DNA from: Warburgia ugandensis
Lineage: Eukaryota > Streptophyta > Magnoliopsida > Canellales > Canellaceae
DNA: 64,000 nucleotides
NCBI GenBank assembly: GCA_035236585.1
Contig: CP141135.1
Coordinates: 73,447,057 to 73,511,056 of the forward strand
Reading direction: 5' to 3'
Part shown: positions 23,715 through 39,065 of the stretch, piece after piece
How the letters are laid out: every line of letters begins with the position of its first letter
Numbering within the stretch: the first letter of the stretch is position 1
Translations under genes and position numbers: made by a program
The notes under the pieces: model-generated
Databases searched by the model: none
The model's input: the letters and a program-made list of their open reading frames with translations, nothing else
Told to the model about the DNA's origin: nothing

Positions 23715-23975
23715 ACGAGATGTTGAGATGGATTAGTGGCAAGTTAAGAAAAGATAAAAATAGAAATAAAAACATTAGAGAAAACTTATGAGTAGCATCA
23801 ATAGGTAAGAAGATGAGGCAATGCAAGTCGAAGGTTCTCAAAGGACAAGGGAAAGGCCTAAAAGAACGTAGATAGAATTGATGACAAAAGATTTGAAAAC
23901 TTTGAGACTATATGAAGACATGATAATTAATAGATGGAATGGAGGAATAAGATTCATGTGGCCAACCCCTAATCA
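23715..23975 (+). mobile_element. LINE 3' fragment (reverse-transcriptase C-terminal region)
   Basis: The segment aligns with the LINE fragment at 40,481-40,860 through the phrases AGGCAATGCAAG, AAAGGCCTAAAA and AAAAGATTTG/AAAAGATTTA. Further on it encodes LKTLRLYEDMIINRWNGGIR, matching the end of plant LINE reverse-transcriptase proteins. Relative to the 40-kb copy it lacks about 75 bp internally (after AAGATGAGG). It is dead. Confidence 0.7.
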
Positions 23976-23979
23976 GGAT

Positions 23980-25850
23980 AAGGTCTTAACGATGACAATG
24001 CTGATGAACGAAACGTATTGGTTGCTAATAAAATTTATCTCTCTCAACCTCAGTCGGGCTCAACCAAAATTCAATCTATTATCCAGGCAAAGCCCAACCC
24101 CATTTCGCCGGTTTTTGTAGAAACAGATGCGGGGAATGGCCGACAACCCCTTTCCCAAACACAGTCGTAGTTCCACTAAAATATATGAGCAGGCAATGCT
24201 ACAAGCTGACCTTCCTTGAAAGATCAATCCTTCACCAAACTGAAACCAGGAAATGATTTAGTATGAGCGCTTGGATGAGAATGGCCTTCCACAAAATTAA
24301 GATAATGATAATTGATTTCCATCCAGACCTCAATTTCTAGCTGGATTTAGCATTCCTAGTCAAACCAAACTACAGGAAATCAAGATCTTAACCCATCAAA
24401 AGGTTAAGATCGTCCATCCACGAGGCAGCACTGACGATGAACGATCTCGATAACCAACCATCTCCTGCCAAATTCAGGTGCACAGAACACCATATAGTGC
24501 TTCTTTAGTGATTTATTATATATATAATAAAAAAAACAAGGATTTTAGGTTACCGTTTTCGTGCTGACCTAATTGGAATACATTGATTGAAAGGATCCCA
24601 GGTGCATAATAGAGGGAAAAAGCATGCGGATGAAGCATTTATCATTAGATTAATCCTCCTTATTCCATTATTATCATCTTAATCAAATATGGTCTTGTCA
24701 TGATATAATTGCAAAATCACTACAATCCAAAGCCACAACTTCAATCAATATTGCTTTCTTGGGTGGCATCTAACCTAACTTTCACTAACTAGTACATGGA
24801 TCCAAAGACTTACTAATGGGTCAAAAAGGTGAAGGGAAATGCTCCGAAAATGCCAAGCAACTTCACTTTCATTCGCAAGTCTTTAGCGAGTCTCGCGGCA
24901 AATATTAGCCATGAGAAAGACTTCTCAACCTCTCAAAGAAAACATACTGATTGAGCTAAGATAATTCAGATGTTCATAAAGTTGATGCTCTAGGCATATG
25001 TTTGGGTCAAGCCAAGATCTGCAGCAGCCCAACCTAAGGGCTTAATAGCAGCAATTTTTTTATATTGATTTTGAAGTCTTGGGGTCTAGCCTGTGTAATG
25101 AGTTGGACTGGGCTATGACTTCTGTCGAATCCTACCACAAACAACACCCCAAGAGAATTGGGTCCAGATATTTGAGCCATCTTGACATTAAAGCTTATGG
25201 AAAGGGCATGGGCTAAGCCTGATTCAGGCCTTGATCCTGACTTCAACAGGACTTAAGGCTGGAGTTTATTTGTCGGACAGAAGGTTTAAGCTTTGGTGTA
25301 TTTAAAGCAATACCAACAGTCTTTACAGGTGATCCGCGGCTTTACTAACCTTTCCAGGCTAAGTTTGGCGTTAGAACAACAAACCAAACACAAACCTGTT
25401 CATGGATAGTCTAAGTTTGGCATTGGCATAAAAAACCAATGACAAACCTGTTCATAGATGGTAAATTTGTGATCTCCTTGCTTGCTATTTTGCAGCCCTT
25501 AAATATCAATAAAATAACCCCAACGCAAATAAAATAGAGACTTTCTATAATGTAAAATCATTGTTTTGCATTAAAAAAAACATACATGCTAGGCCTATTT
25601 TGCATATTTTTTCAGTGATCAAGTCTTTCATCTAATTTGGCCTGTCCTAGATAATCAAACTACCAAATAACTTTGTAAAATGAATGCCTATAAGATGTTG
25701 TTTCTTAGACCACTTGTCGTTGTAAAAATGGATGTTTTCTGGCTTATTTTGTGTTAGTCCGTCTATTTTACAAACACAAAAAGTCCTATAGGCATCTAAT
25801 AAAGGAGATGTTTGGTACCTCCGCTATTTGAAATCAGCTGGATATAGATA
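23980..25850. other. intergenic, nothing recognised
   Basis: AT-rich unique-looking sequence with no credible gene on either strand. A near-duplicate phrase (CTAAGTTTGGC with TGTTCATGGATAG / TGTTCATAGATGG) occurs around 25,360-25,460. Confidence 0.4.
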
Positions 25851-25852
25851 AT

Positions 25853-26028
25853 GGGCAGTCCCAGTGCACAAAGCTCCTACCTATGTAGGGTCGGCGAAGA
25901 GGTAGACCTCAAGAGCTTATAATATGCAGCCTTACATTGTATTTTTGCAAAAGGCTGTTTCCACGCTTTGAGCCTATGACCTCAAGGTCACACAACGACA
26001 ACTTTTACCTTTACACCAAAGCTCCCCT
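25853..26028 (-). repeat. Au SINE copy, near full length
   Basis: On the minus strand: GGGGAGCTTTGGTGTAAAGG, GTGACCTTGAGGTCATAGGC, GGAAACAGCCTTTTGC, a degraded middle, then GGAGCTTTGTGCACTGGG. Both ends are present. Confidence 0.8.
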
Positions 26029-26029
26029 T

Positions 26030-26655
26030 CGAGCTAGACATAGATCACTGAACAAATATAAAAAATAAGCCGAGTATAAAAAAGAAATTATCATTTGCAT
26101 TACTATTCTCGTAACTCAATTTGAGGACTGCTACCCGATAACAAAGTACTTGCCTTGGATTCTCTCTATGTGCAAAATCATTATCATAATCAAGACATTA
26201 CCCTAAAAGTTAGCAGAATAGAAAGAACAATAAATATATGTATGATCATCAAGAGACATCCGATTATACCATCATCCTTGACCATCAGATCAAGTGCATA
26301 AACCTAAGAAACTCTTCTTAAAGCAGTCATCTCTCCCACCACAAGAGCTGTACTTTTCGACAGCAAGAGAGAGGGAGAGAAACTCTGAATTGGATTAATC
26401 TATCCATGCACTTTGCTTGGCTTAGGACAATTTTCAGATCATCCTCGCCCTGTCACCGCAAAAAATTCTCAAATCGTGTTACTGATAAAATAATGATTAA
26501 CTTAATGCGTATATATGGAAGAAGAAAAAACACACTAATAATGTATGTTAGATGCTTAATTATACCATTATTATTTCGGCTTGATTTTAGGAGAAGGTTT
26601 CGCCAGTTCTGTATTCACACTCGTTATTAAATATTTTGGCTGACTCCATTGAGTC
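26030..26655. other. intergenic, nothing recognised
   Basis: No gene or classified repeat is visible; the small open frame at 26,406-26,630 has no recognisable content. Confidence 0.4.
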
Positions 26656-26658
26656 GAA

Positions 26659-26816
26659 GGATAGCCACGACTCAATGGTATGACCTTGAGGTCATAGGTT
26701 AAAGCATGAAAACGGTCTCTTGCAAAATATAAGGCAGAGCTGCGTGCTATTAACCTTTGTAGTCTGCTCTATCTCTGAACTCCAAAGGGCTCTGTGCACC
26801 CAAACTGCCTTTTTTC
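26659..26816 (+). repeat. Au SINE copy with shortened head
   Basis: The tRNA-like head has lost about 20 bases between the ACTCAATGGTA and TGACCTTGAGGTCATAGGTT parts. The 3' half (CTGCGTGCTATTAACC to TGCCTTTTTT) is intact. Confidence 0.75.
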
Positions 26817-27417
26817 ACACATAAATCATTAGAAAAACAGGATAATTGTTTAGCGACTCAAGTGCTGATCTACTATTTGAAAAAGCAACGGTTTGAATCG
26901 CTTAGTGTAGATCCTTTAGATCACCAAATTATGGGTCCCACATGTAAACCTACCTACAACCGTTTTTTTCCTTTGATCAAAACTACGTTTTTCATTTTTT
27001 CAGATGGCTAGAGGAATCCAATGCGCACAGTTTTTGAAGCTGCTTGACATCCAATATAGAAGATGAATAGGTTGATCAATTAAGGTGGATAGGTTGGATC
27101 AACTAAAGGTGGGGCCCTTACCGACTTAAGATATTACAACACACAAAAAATGAATAATTTGGATGAATCTAAAATCCAAAAACTTTATTACGGTACCTTT
27201 CCTATGATCAAGAGTAAATTATTGCTAGACCCATCCAATCCACACATTTTCTGGACTACAAGAAATCCAAAGTTTGACAAACTAAATGAACGGATCAGAT
27301 CAATTAAAACTACAGCCTTCGAGGGTCCCACAAGGATGGTGAGATGTGCCCGCACCAATGATAGGCTTCCGTCATGGATATCTGATATTAAATTCTCCAC
27401 CATTAGATCTAGGGCAC

Positions 27418-27462
27418 AAACCCTGAAAACCCTACTTATATCCATCCTCTCTCTCACCCCCA
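27418..27462 (+). promoter_or_regulatory. telo-box-like pair and pyrimidine-rich start region of the eL34 gene
   Basis: AAACCCT occurs at 27,418 and again at 27,427, followed by a TATA-like CTTATATCC and a CT-rich run (27,441-27,462), 65-110 bp before the ATG. Telo-boxes (AAACCCTAA) and pyrimidine-rich start sites are typical of plant ribosomal protein genes. The copies here are partial matches, so this is an inference. Confidence 0.5.
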
Positions 27463-27526
27463 ATTCCTCCACGTTTACTGATAGAGGTAGCCTTCTGAGA
27501 AGAGAGGGAGAGTGAAGAGAGCGAAA

Positions 27527-31009
<3,483 letters not shown>

Positions 31010-32755
31010 ACAGAGGATAGGGAAGAAAGCAAAAGCTTTTGAGTTTTGTTTGCTCAAAAGAAATTTTGACTTTGATGATGGCGATTTGATGAATCAAGGC
31101 AAGAGTACGGTGAGATTAGTGTGTTTAAGAGCTATTGATTTTTTGTTTGAAGTTGTTTGGACATGGCGTATGCTACTCTGTCCTCATTCGACGACACCCT
31201 TCACACCTCTGTTTTGTCTCTGATTAATTTTTTAGTTAGACAACCCTTTGAATAGTAGTGGTATTTGATAGTTGTTTAGTTCTTTACCAATGGATGCCGA
31301 AGGTTCTAAATATGATATGATTCTTACCCTAATTTACTGATTGGGTTAGGCCACGCTAGGCTAGGCTGTTTGGTGCAGAAATATCTAATGAAGGATAAAC
31401 TTCTCCAGGGGTTGCCATGGCGAATCTTATTGGGGAGAATGTATTACCATGCCAAACAGTGGTGTATTTCTCTTTATCCTTGGCAATTCAACGAGGATAA
31501 TAACCAGGAGAAATATAAATGCACCCTCATTTTGGTAGATTGCTTGGAATGGCTGTTCAATTAGTTAATGTCCGGCATAATTTGGGCTTACATTTGTGCA
31601 TTCTATGCTGGCGTCCTAAAGTTGATTAGCAGAAGTGGTGCAATCTGAGCTGGCAAATGCCCGATTTTTAAGTGGAGTGTTAGATTGGGAATCGCTGGCG
31701 GCCAAATTACTCGTCAGTGTAATAGACTCGGTTCAGGTTGGCTAACCCTTATAAGTTACTGGAGCAAGATGTTTGGCATGGATCATACAGAAAACGTGCC
31801 TAGATTGTAGTCTGCTGTTGAGGCTCCTATGGGAGTCTCTGTTATATAATTCCCCGAGGTCTGCAGGACTGCTTATGTTCGAATGCCCCGCTCTGCCCCT
31901 AACTTTATATCCATCTCGTTTTGCCTTACCCGATCTAATGACTGCTGGAAGCGAACCAGATGAGTGGTAAAGTGGAACAGCGATAACTGATGTTGGAAGC
32001 CTGTTACTCCAATTGGGGTTGTTCATCACTTGCTACCTATGAAATCTTGCGTGTTTTGAATCTCCTCAAATCGTAATTAAAACTATTAAATCTCTCTGTA
32101 AATGCAGGGTTGCATTGATAAAATATTGAGTAGAAACAGCTAAAATGTTCGGCGATTGGCACCATTGATGGTGCAGCCTTATAACTGCGCGCCTAATCAT
32201 GCAGATACCATTTTAAGTTTTGCTACAATGGGATCAGACAGATGACACCAACAGGGAGATGCATGTTTTGGGGGTTCAAGGTTCTTCCAGGATGCCTGGT
32301 ATTGACCTGGACAGACATCCAGAGAGGAAAAGCATGGGGCATGCCAAGGAAGTGTTTCATTTGCTCGTCAGAGGAGTTGTTAGTGTTTTTCATTTGCTAG
32401 ACAGATGATGAATCTGTAGATCTTGATACATTGTTCAGGTGATAAAATGGTTCTCAACGTATTCGGATTGAATGGATCTTCCTGTCTCTGATAGATGGGT
32501 TGTGCTTAAGACGTCATAAAGAACCAAAATAGTCTGGAAGCTGCTTTTCCTTGCTGTTATTAGCATCCAAGCAAAGCGACGAATCACAGAATCTTCTATG
32601 GCACTGCCACGTCAAACTGGTGCAGTATCTCTGTAGTGCCTGCTTATCGGCTGCCTGTCTGAAAGACTTTCAAAGCATCTCTACAAAAGAGCTGAAGAAG
32701 GACTGGTTGTAGATCATTCTTATCAAGATGCAGAAACATAATTCTAAATCCTAGT
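31010..32755. other. eL34 3' UTR then intergenic sequence
   Basis: The first few hundred bases are the likely 3' UTR of the eL34 gene. The remainder has no credible gene. The frame at 31,370-31,564 (YLMKDKLLQGLPWRILLG) vaguely resembles the spacer part of plant LINE proteins, and the LINE-type RNase H fragment lies just downstream, so some of this may be LINE debris. Confidence 0.35.
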
Positions 32756-32757
32756 GG

Positions 32758-33090
32758 GTTCCTCCACCTGAAAATCGCTTCAAGTTAAACTTTGATAACT
32801 CTTCAATTGGAAATTTGGGTCCATGCGAAGCCATAGCAAGTACAAAAGAACATGGAGTATCCGTTGTAGCCTACTTTGGGTCAATTGGAATATCAGATTC
32901 TACTGATGCAAGTGGAAGGTCTGCATCAGCCACTGCTGCTTCTAAGTATCGAAGGGGGTTTTGTGATAATTTGGTTTTCATAAAAGGGAGAAAATACCAT
33001 GTTTATCTGAAGAACAGTTCATTCAAATTCAAGAATGGATTGAAGGGAGATAGATCCCTTAGTCGTGTCACTATCTGTATAGATTAACTC
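32758..33090 (+). pseudogene. fragment of a LINE-type RNase H domain (RVT_3-like)
   Basis: The translation WVPPPENRFKLNFDNSSIGN followed by LGPCEA and a little later FGSIGISDST matches the start of the RNase H-like domain found at the end of plant LINE polyproteins and derived host genes (typical pattern KLNFDGSSxGNPGPAG...GxSDS). After DST the expected residues are lost and the frame no longer matches, implying a frameshift. About half the domain is present and catalytic residues beyond the first Asp cannot be found. Confidence 0.55.
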
Positions 33091-33744
33091 TCTCTTTGCC
33101 GTTTAGCATGCTTGGTTTTCTCCAAGGATGAGCTCGGTCTACAATGTAAGTGTCCCTCTATCTCAATAGACCAACCATTCAACGGAAACCTTCCATTGCC
33201 AATTCATTTTCAGGACTTCTTTGTTGTGTCCATCCACCTCCTTTGTAAGTTTACAGAGAGACACCACCTAACATAATGGATTCAAACATTTTCACTTGAG
33301 AAGTGTACAAATAGGGCTCATCCTTAAACAATGGGCATAAGACCCATCTGACAATTCTAAGGCTGTGAATTGTGGCATCCAACGACAGACCCTTCCTGAT
33401 CAAATGCTTGGAATAGTTCAACTATGGATAGCTCTTGCAACACATCCAAAGCAAGGTGTTTAGCTTGAAGCAACTCATACTTTTGCCTGCTGATATGTTA
33501 CAACTCGAAAGATGCATATCCATTGTATAAGAGGTAAGAACTTACATATCATATTAGTTAACAAAAGTCCATGTTACATTACATTGAAATTACATCTTCC
33601 CATAATCCCAAATCATGTAAATTAACCCACAAGTAGATCAACTCAAAAGAAGTTTATCAAAAAATCAAGTTTGAATGAAAAAATATCAGATTTCACTCTT
33701 GTCCAAAGCATCTCCCTGCTTTCTATCTCAATCTGTTTCTCCTC

Positions 33745-35871
33745 TCATGTTCTCCTCCTCACCATAGATGCAGGTGTTCCATCGAAAAGCTCGTCGATAA
33801 ATGTCTCAAGTTCCTCCGGCCCAAACTTTATATACTTCTCCATCTGCCTTCCGGGGTCCAAATGTTGCCGGTACCGGGCCAAAAACGATCGATACGCCGG
33901 CACGATGACTGCCGATATCGAAACACGTAATTCGGATTGTAATTGTCCATCACTTACTACCCAAGAACTCTGTGTCTTATGAATCTCCTCAAAGATGGCG
34001 TTGAAACTCTTAAACCTCTCTTTCAATTGAGGTTTGGAAATATTCCCTTTTGATTGGTGCAATCCTTCTTCCTTGAAACAATTGAGAACTTTCCCCCAAG
34101 TTTCTCTAGTGTAGCTTTTGTGGTAGTTCCGCAAGTCTGACGATCGTTTCCTGCACCACGTATCGCCCATCAGACCATAGATCTCTTGGGACCCTTTGAT
34201 CTTCTTCATGATATAACGCCCGTTGTTCATTAAGAAAATGTAGCTTAGTGAGAGATCTTTGTAGAGTTTCGATTTTGCTTCCAGATTTGTGTCTAACAAA
34301 TCCATGACTGCCATTAATTGAACTGAGAATGGTGATGGATCTTCTGTTTGGTTATGGACGTTTTGGTGCTTTGTTGCCGGACTATACGTCCTCGATTCCT
34401 CCACATCGGATTCCGGTGAGGTGTCCGGTTTCTCAATTTTCTTATGCTGTTGTAAAACTTGTTCCAATGTTTCATGGTACTCGCAGGCGTATTTGAGGTA
34501 ATTCATCACATAGCGTGTAAGAGGATGAACTGCTCCACCTGGAACAGGAGTTTTTCCATTATCTGATTTGATCGAATTCTCCAGATCTGAAAAAATAGTT
34601 ACCGCTGCTTCGCCAATTCTTGATTTAGCCAATGCTGTTTCCGACTTGAGCTCCGGCGAGGAATCGCCAGGGAAAATGTCGTCCAATGTTGGACCCATAT
34701 CTCGTAATGCTTCATAAATGTCAAGATATTTGAAAAGCTTCTCGGCAGATCTCTTCGTCATTGCAACAGCTTGGGCAAAATTCAAGAGTTGAATTACAAT
34801 TCCGCGTATCAGATTACAAGAAAGGCTGTCGGAAATGGCATGAGATGTGGAGAAAACAGAGTTGCTGAGATTTCTCTCGTTGGAGAATGAAACCGAAATA
34901 CATTTTTTGCAGACTTTGATCCACGTTGCGATCTCTCCTTCAAGTGATTCCCACGACATTTTCTGTATGTCGTCGATGCTGATCTTTTCAAATCCGATCT
35001 TTGACAAGCTTTCTTCGAAGGCAGTTCTTCTCAAAATGCTGTAAACCTGACAACATTCTGTTGCATAACCTGCAGAGATCATTGTGCTTGCAATCCGATT
35101 CAGTTTTGAAATCGCTTCTGACGGATAAACTGCTGCTTCGCCACCGCTAGAACTGGCTGAATCCGGTTCCACTAGCACACACCGATCAGGTTCCTCTTTG
35201 GATTTAAACGACAACTGCTTCGTGGTAGGTTTTTGATCGCTGGATTCTTGATCTGTGGTTCTAGAATCCTCCAAAATCGACCGGAATTCATCTTCCAAAA
35301 ACAACATTGCTCGTAACTGTAAACTGCTTATCCGATCCAATGAGGAAGAATACTTGGGTTGGGAAGTAAAGCTTCCTAGAGAATCCGTCAGCTTGGAGAC
35401 TTTATCGATTGCTTTCAGCAACGGCGCTTCCTCTCCCATTTCCCGACTCCATTTACCGGGATCCTTACCACAATCATATTTGGCAATCTCGTCTTCCACG
35501 ATCTTGATAAATTTCTCAAAACATTCAGGGATTTCGGGTGGGCCCCATTCTTCTTCTTGCTTCTTTTTGGCATCCGATATCTCGTCGAGAAATCGATTAA
35601 TCTCTTCACAGAATCTGTGCCAACTAGTATCGAAATCGAGCTCTTCAGGTTCTTCCTCCTTTTCACCTTCCTTCTCATCTTTCTCTTTATCTTTTTGCTT
35701 ATCGGATCCGGGAGTCATTGCCTCGGCTGCATCGGTGGAACTTCGCGGGGTCGTAGCTGTTTCTCTGTCTCTGGGCGTGGGAGGTTTCTTCTCTTCTATG
35801 GATCTAAAACTAGAGCTGTTCTTCTCTGTAACAGATTTCTCTTCGCGATGTTTGGAGGGAGAGAAGAACAT
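33745..35871 (-). CDS. exocyst subunit EXO70, probably EXO70C type (intronless)
   Basis: A single uninterrupted 708-codon frame. The C-terminal half matches the EXO70 domain: SRIGEAAVTIFSDLENSIKS, GGAVHPLTRYVMNYLKYACE, LSYIFLMNNGRYIMKKIKGS and VIVPAYRSFLARYR. EXO70 binds phosphoinositides and links the exocyst tethering complex to target membranes during secretion; plants have many paralogs. The N-terminal part (WHRFCEEINRFLDEIS, KWSREMGEEAPLLKAIDKVS, LQLRAMLFLEDEFRSIL) fits EXO70C better than EXO70A or B, judged from memory of the families. Residues 1-75 are a highly charged low-complexity Lys/Glu/Ser tail, probably disordered. Lack of introns is usual for EXO70 B-H genes in plants. No defect is seen. 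EXO70C genes are mostly linked to pollen-tube and tip growth; that role is inferred, and the subclass could be wrong. Confidence 0.93.
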   Translation of the reverse strand: MFFSPSKHREEKSVTEKNSSSFRSIEEKKPPTPRDRETATTPRSSTDAAEAMTPGSDKQKDKEKDEKEGEKEEEPEELDFDTSWHRFCEEINRFLDEISDAKKKQEEEWGPPEIPECFEKFIKIVEDEIAKYDCGKDPGKWSREMGEEAPLLKAIDKVSKLTDSLGSFTSQPKYSSSLDRISSLQLRAMLFLEDEFRSILEDSRTTDQESSDQKPTTKQLSFKSKEEPDRCVLVEPDSASSSGGEAAVYPSEAISKLNRIASTMISAGYATECCQVYSILRRTAFEESLSKIGFEKISIDDIQKMSWESLEGEIATWIKVCKKCISVSFSNERNLSNSVFSTSHAISDSLSCNLIRGIVIQLLNFAQAVAMTKRSAEKLFKYLDIYEALRDMGPTLDDIFPGDSSPELKSETALAKSRIGEAAVTIFSDLENSIKSDNGKTPVPGGAVHPLTRYVMNYLKYACEYHETLEQVLQQHKKIEKPDTSPESDVEESRTYSPATKHQNVHNQTEDPSPFSVQLMAVMDLLDTNLEAKSKLYKDLSLSYIFLMNNGRYIMKKIKGSQEIYGLMGDTWCRKRSSDLRNYHKSYTRETWGKVLNCFKEEGLHQSKGNISKPQLKERFKSFNAIFEEIHKTQSSWVVSDGQLQSELRVSISAVIVPAYRSFLARYRQHLDPGRQMEKYIKFGPEELETFIDELFDGTPASMVRRRT

Positions 35872-36218
35872 TGTTGAAGACGAATTGGAAGAGAGGAGGA
35901 GAAGAAAAAGATGGAGAGGATTGTCGAGAGAGACAGGATGGAATGGTTTTGTGTTGTTGGTTGTTGACTGGAAGATGGTTTGACTGGATTTGTTGAGGGC
36001 ACGTTATGAAGAAAAGAGGGGGAAAAAATGGAGGGCGAGGAGAGATGAGGAGAGAGGGAGAGCGGAAAGGGAGGGGAGGGGAGTTTGAAATGAGAGAGGA
36101 TGCGGTCGTTGAGGGAAGTTCGTTATTTTTCTTCTCTTCCGAGGGGTTGGGACCCCGGTTTTGATATTACCACACCTTTTATACTTTGGCGGGAAACTCT
36201 TCCTGTTGCATCTCAGCC

Positions 36219-36315
36219 TAAATTCTCTCTCTCTCTCTCAACATGCAGGTGTCTACTTTCTCTCTCTCCACCTTGGCTGAAGTTGATTGAGAATGTAGGT
36301 CTCTTCCTTAATTAT

Positions 36316-36362
<47 letters not shown>

Positions 36363-36450
36363 ACACCTTGGCTGAAGTTGTTTGAGTGTGTCACATAGTA
36401 GAATGTAGGTTTCTTCCTTATTTATGCTGTCTCTCTCTCTCTGGGTAATA
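36219..36450 (-). repeat. CT/GA microsatellites upstream of the EXO70 gene
   Basis: Dinucleotide runs at about 36,225-36,239, 36,317-36,359 and 36,430-36,442 lie 350-570 bp before the EXO70 start. The first two are each followed by a copy of the phrase ACCTTGGCTGAAGTTG and a TAGGT(T)CTCTTCCTTA-like segment, so a roughly 110-bp unit is duplicated here. On the gene's strand the runs are GA-rich, a sequence that can bind BPC-type proteins. Confidence 0.75.
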
Positions 36451-36459
36451 AAGATCAAC

Positions 36460-37428
36460 ATATGAGATCTAAAGGAAAAAGAATGGACGGTGTGCCTAGG
36501 ACACACTTAGGCGGACGAGCATTATTTGCTCGCGAAACTAGACATGCATGCATCTTGGCAATCGAGAAGCACATGTGTCAGTCCCAACGATCGTGACATG
36601 TCAATGCGTCCTGCTGACGCCATTTTGTTCTGTTTTTTATCTAGATTTTGATTTAGACAGTTAAAATTGATCTGAATTAAAAATCCTCAATTCTAAAGGC
36701 TTTATAAACTCGAATTTTGATCCTAGAAATCTGTTGAAATCATCTTAACAATGCAGACCTAATTTTCTGAATGACTTGAGTATTTCCAATACTGTTACTT
36801 GTAATTTTCGATGTTATTTTTATGCTATCAAATATGACATATTTTATGTTATGTGTTATTATCATTTCTTCGTACTCACGTTTGTCATACTTTCTCGTGA
36901 ATTGTTTGATGCCCAGATGTTTGAAAAATGTGTTATTAATTAGATTTTAATGTTTTTGAAATGACTTTGACTTATTAATACTTGCAATAGAGGATCTCAA
37001 GTATTTTATATTTATAATATATATGTATTTAGCATTCAAAAAACTCAGTGCGTCACACCATAAACACCTCTTATGTGCTAGACGACATGTTCTGCAATGC
37101 TACATATGCTCAGAAACTTCTCTTGCCATTTTTAGCCAATTAATTTGTCTTTCATGAGGGCAAGAATTTTATCTCTTCCAAGGTATCTGCCAAGACCTCC
37201 GTCATGATTTTCAAAGATAATTGCATCCAAGTGAGTGTTCACAAATACATAATACATTACCCTTTAAGAGAAACTCATCTTGCATTAAAAATTAATTATA
37301 ATAATCATTGCTCAAAGTGATTTCATAGTTGACCAAAAGTAAGGATCACACGTATAAATCTCTTTAACTATTTCAAAACCAATAACTTTGGCATTTAAAA
37401 TAGTAAAGAGTATCTCCTACTTGCCTTA
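36460..37428. other. intergenic, nothing recognised
   Basis: AT-rich unique sequence; no gene or classified repeat. Confidence 0.4.
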
Positions 37429-37430
37429 AC

Positions 37431-37597
37431 GCAACAGTAAAAGTTGTTATCGTGTGACCTTGAAGTTATGGTTCAAGGCATGGAAACAGCATCTTGCAAA
37501 ATGCAAGGGCAGGCTGTGTACTTTAAGCTCTTGTGGTCTGTCCCTTCTCCGAACCCTCCTCATAGGCGGGAGCTTTGTGCACGGGGGCTGCCGTTTT
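37431..37597 (+). repeat. Au SINE copy, full length
   Basis: The head GCCTTAACGCAACAGTAAAA, box-B-like GTTATGGTTCAAGGC, GGAAACAGCATCTTGC, the GGTCTGTCCC block and GGGAGCTTTGTGCACGGGGG are all present. Confidence 0.85.
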
Positions 37598-37997
37598 AAG
37601 CTTATAATAATCAAATAGTAATTTTTGTGCTTGAAATATAAGTACTAATCTTAGCGGTCGATGATTGCCTAAATATTTGTTGGATGGCCTATCCTGTTGG
37701 GGTAATTACAGCAGTATGGTGGGCCATTTGGGAATGGACAGCTTGTATGGAATGCAATTAATTGGCTTTGGATCAGCTAAAGGTACAAATTGGTCCCTCT
37801 TTCTGATGATCTAACCAATATCTTCTGCGCCATATCCCAATAATTTCATCCACTGGATGAACTGTAGATGACCCAAATGAATAAGTGTCCAGACCACCCA
37901 AGTCAAGTCCCGCACTTGAACTTTTTAATGCACACCAGTTGTTTGCACAAATGTCTCGGCAGTAGAAAAAAGAGGTGGCAAGTAATAAAGCTAGTAT

Positions 37998-38305
37998 AGA
38001 TTAATAAAAAAAACTTGCCCAGAATCGGACTCTGGCTCTCATGTATGGATCCTCTAAAAGCAAAGATGCTCCTTCCACTTCTCATCAATGTATTCCAGGA
38101 TTACAATTGACTCGGCGATCGGTTTCCCATCTACTACAAGGACCGGAACCTACTTGTGCACAGGATTGTATTGGAGGAGCACCTCGCTCTTGCTCACCAG
38201 ATTTTCTTCAATGTATTCATAGGGTATACCCTTAAGCTTAATGGCTATCTCTACCCTGAAACAGAAAGAGCTTGCCCACATCCCACACAGCTTCACTGAT
38301 TCCAT
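37998..38305 (-). pseudogene. tau-class GST pseudogene, exon 1 only
   Basis: From an ATG at 38,305 the frame reads [20 protein letters not shown] and continues as a tau GST N-terminal thioredoxin fold to NPVHK. A stop replaces codon 52, and a 1-base deletion occurs later (after EYIDEKWKE). The GAGGAAAAG-GT exon end and splice donor are lost. No exon 2 is found in the kilobase downstream. It keeps the catalytic-position Ser12 in W-A-S-S-F. This is the most downstream member of the minus-strand array and cannot make a GST. Confidence 0.85.
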
Positions 38306-38399
38306 TGCTCTCTCTCTCAGCTTGGGTGAGTTAAGGTATAAAAGTGACAGGCCTTTATAGAGAGTTAGTAGGATGATGTAGGACGTGTACCTAGTCAAT

Positions 38400-39040
38400 T
38401 AATATGCAAGAAATCTTTTGGTGATGCAAGGAAACTTGACTGAAGTTTGTTTGGATTAGAACTGTGGACAAAGTATGTGAAAAATTGGAAAAATATTACG
38501 CTTTTTGGGGCCACATGTGGCATGTTTGTATGACCCAATCTACCAATCTGGGAGATATTCTGTCAAGAAAATATAAACTCTAGTTTGTGGTGAATTATAA
38601 TGTAGTGATGAAATACCTGTTTAACATGAAACCTAAGCCAACGAAGTTCAGCTGTTTGATTATGCAACTTTATTGGCATAGATCTATACATAGATTTTTT
38701 CCATGTGGGCTCAAAAGGTGCACTTCTTCCTTGATCCGGAAATTGTCCAAAAAATTACTTGTAGAAGCTCCTGAGCATCTGGAGGAAGTAGATGCTGTCC
38801 CTAGAGCCTTCATAAGAACTAAAAAAACTTGTAAGCAACAAGAAATTAATGCATTTGGATGATCTTATCACTTGATTACTCTTTCAAAAAATTAATAAAA
38901 ATATATAATTGAGATTTTTATCAAAGGAATACTCTGGAGGCATCTAATGGGCACAAAATACATGATTAATGGTTTATATCAACAGAAATTTATCACCATT
39001 TATAAAAAAAAGAGGCAGTGTCTATTTCTTCGTACACTCA
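38400..39040. other. spacer between GST pseudogenes, nothing recognised
   Basis: No GST exon 2 or other gene is visible. Confidence 0.45.
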
Positions 39041-39065
39041 AGAGTGTTAAACAACATATCGCAAT

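Noticed and set aside
31742-32029. 95-codon minus frame and a possible match to sequence near 62.47 kb
   Set aside because: The shared phrase (AAAAC-TGCCTAGATTG-AGTCT) is short and the flanks do not align convincingly; not reported as a repeat pair.
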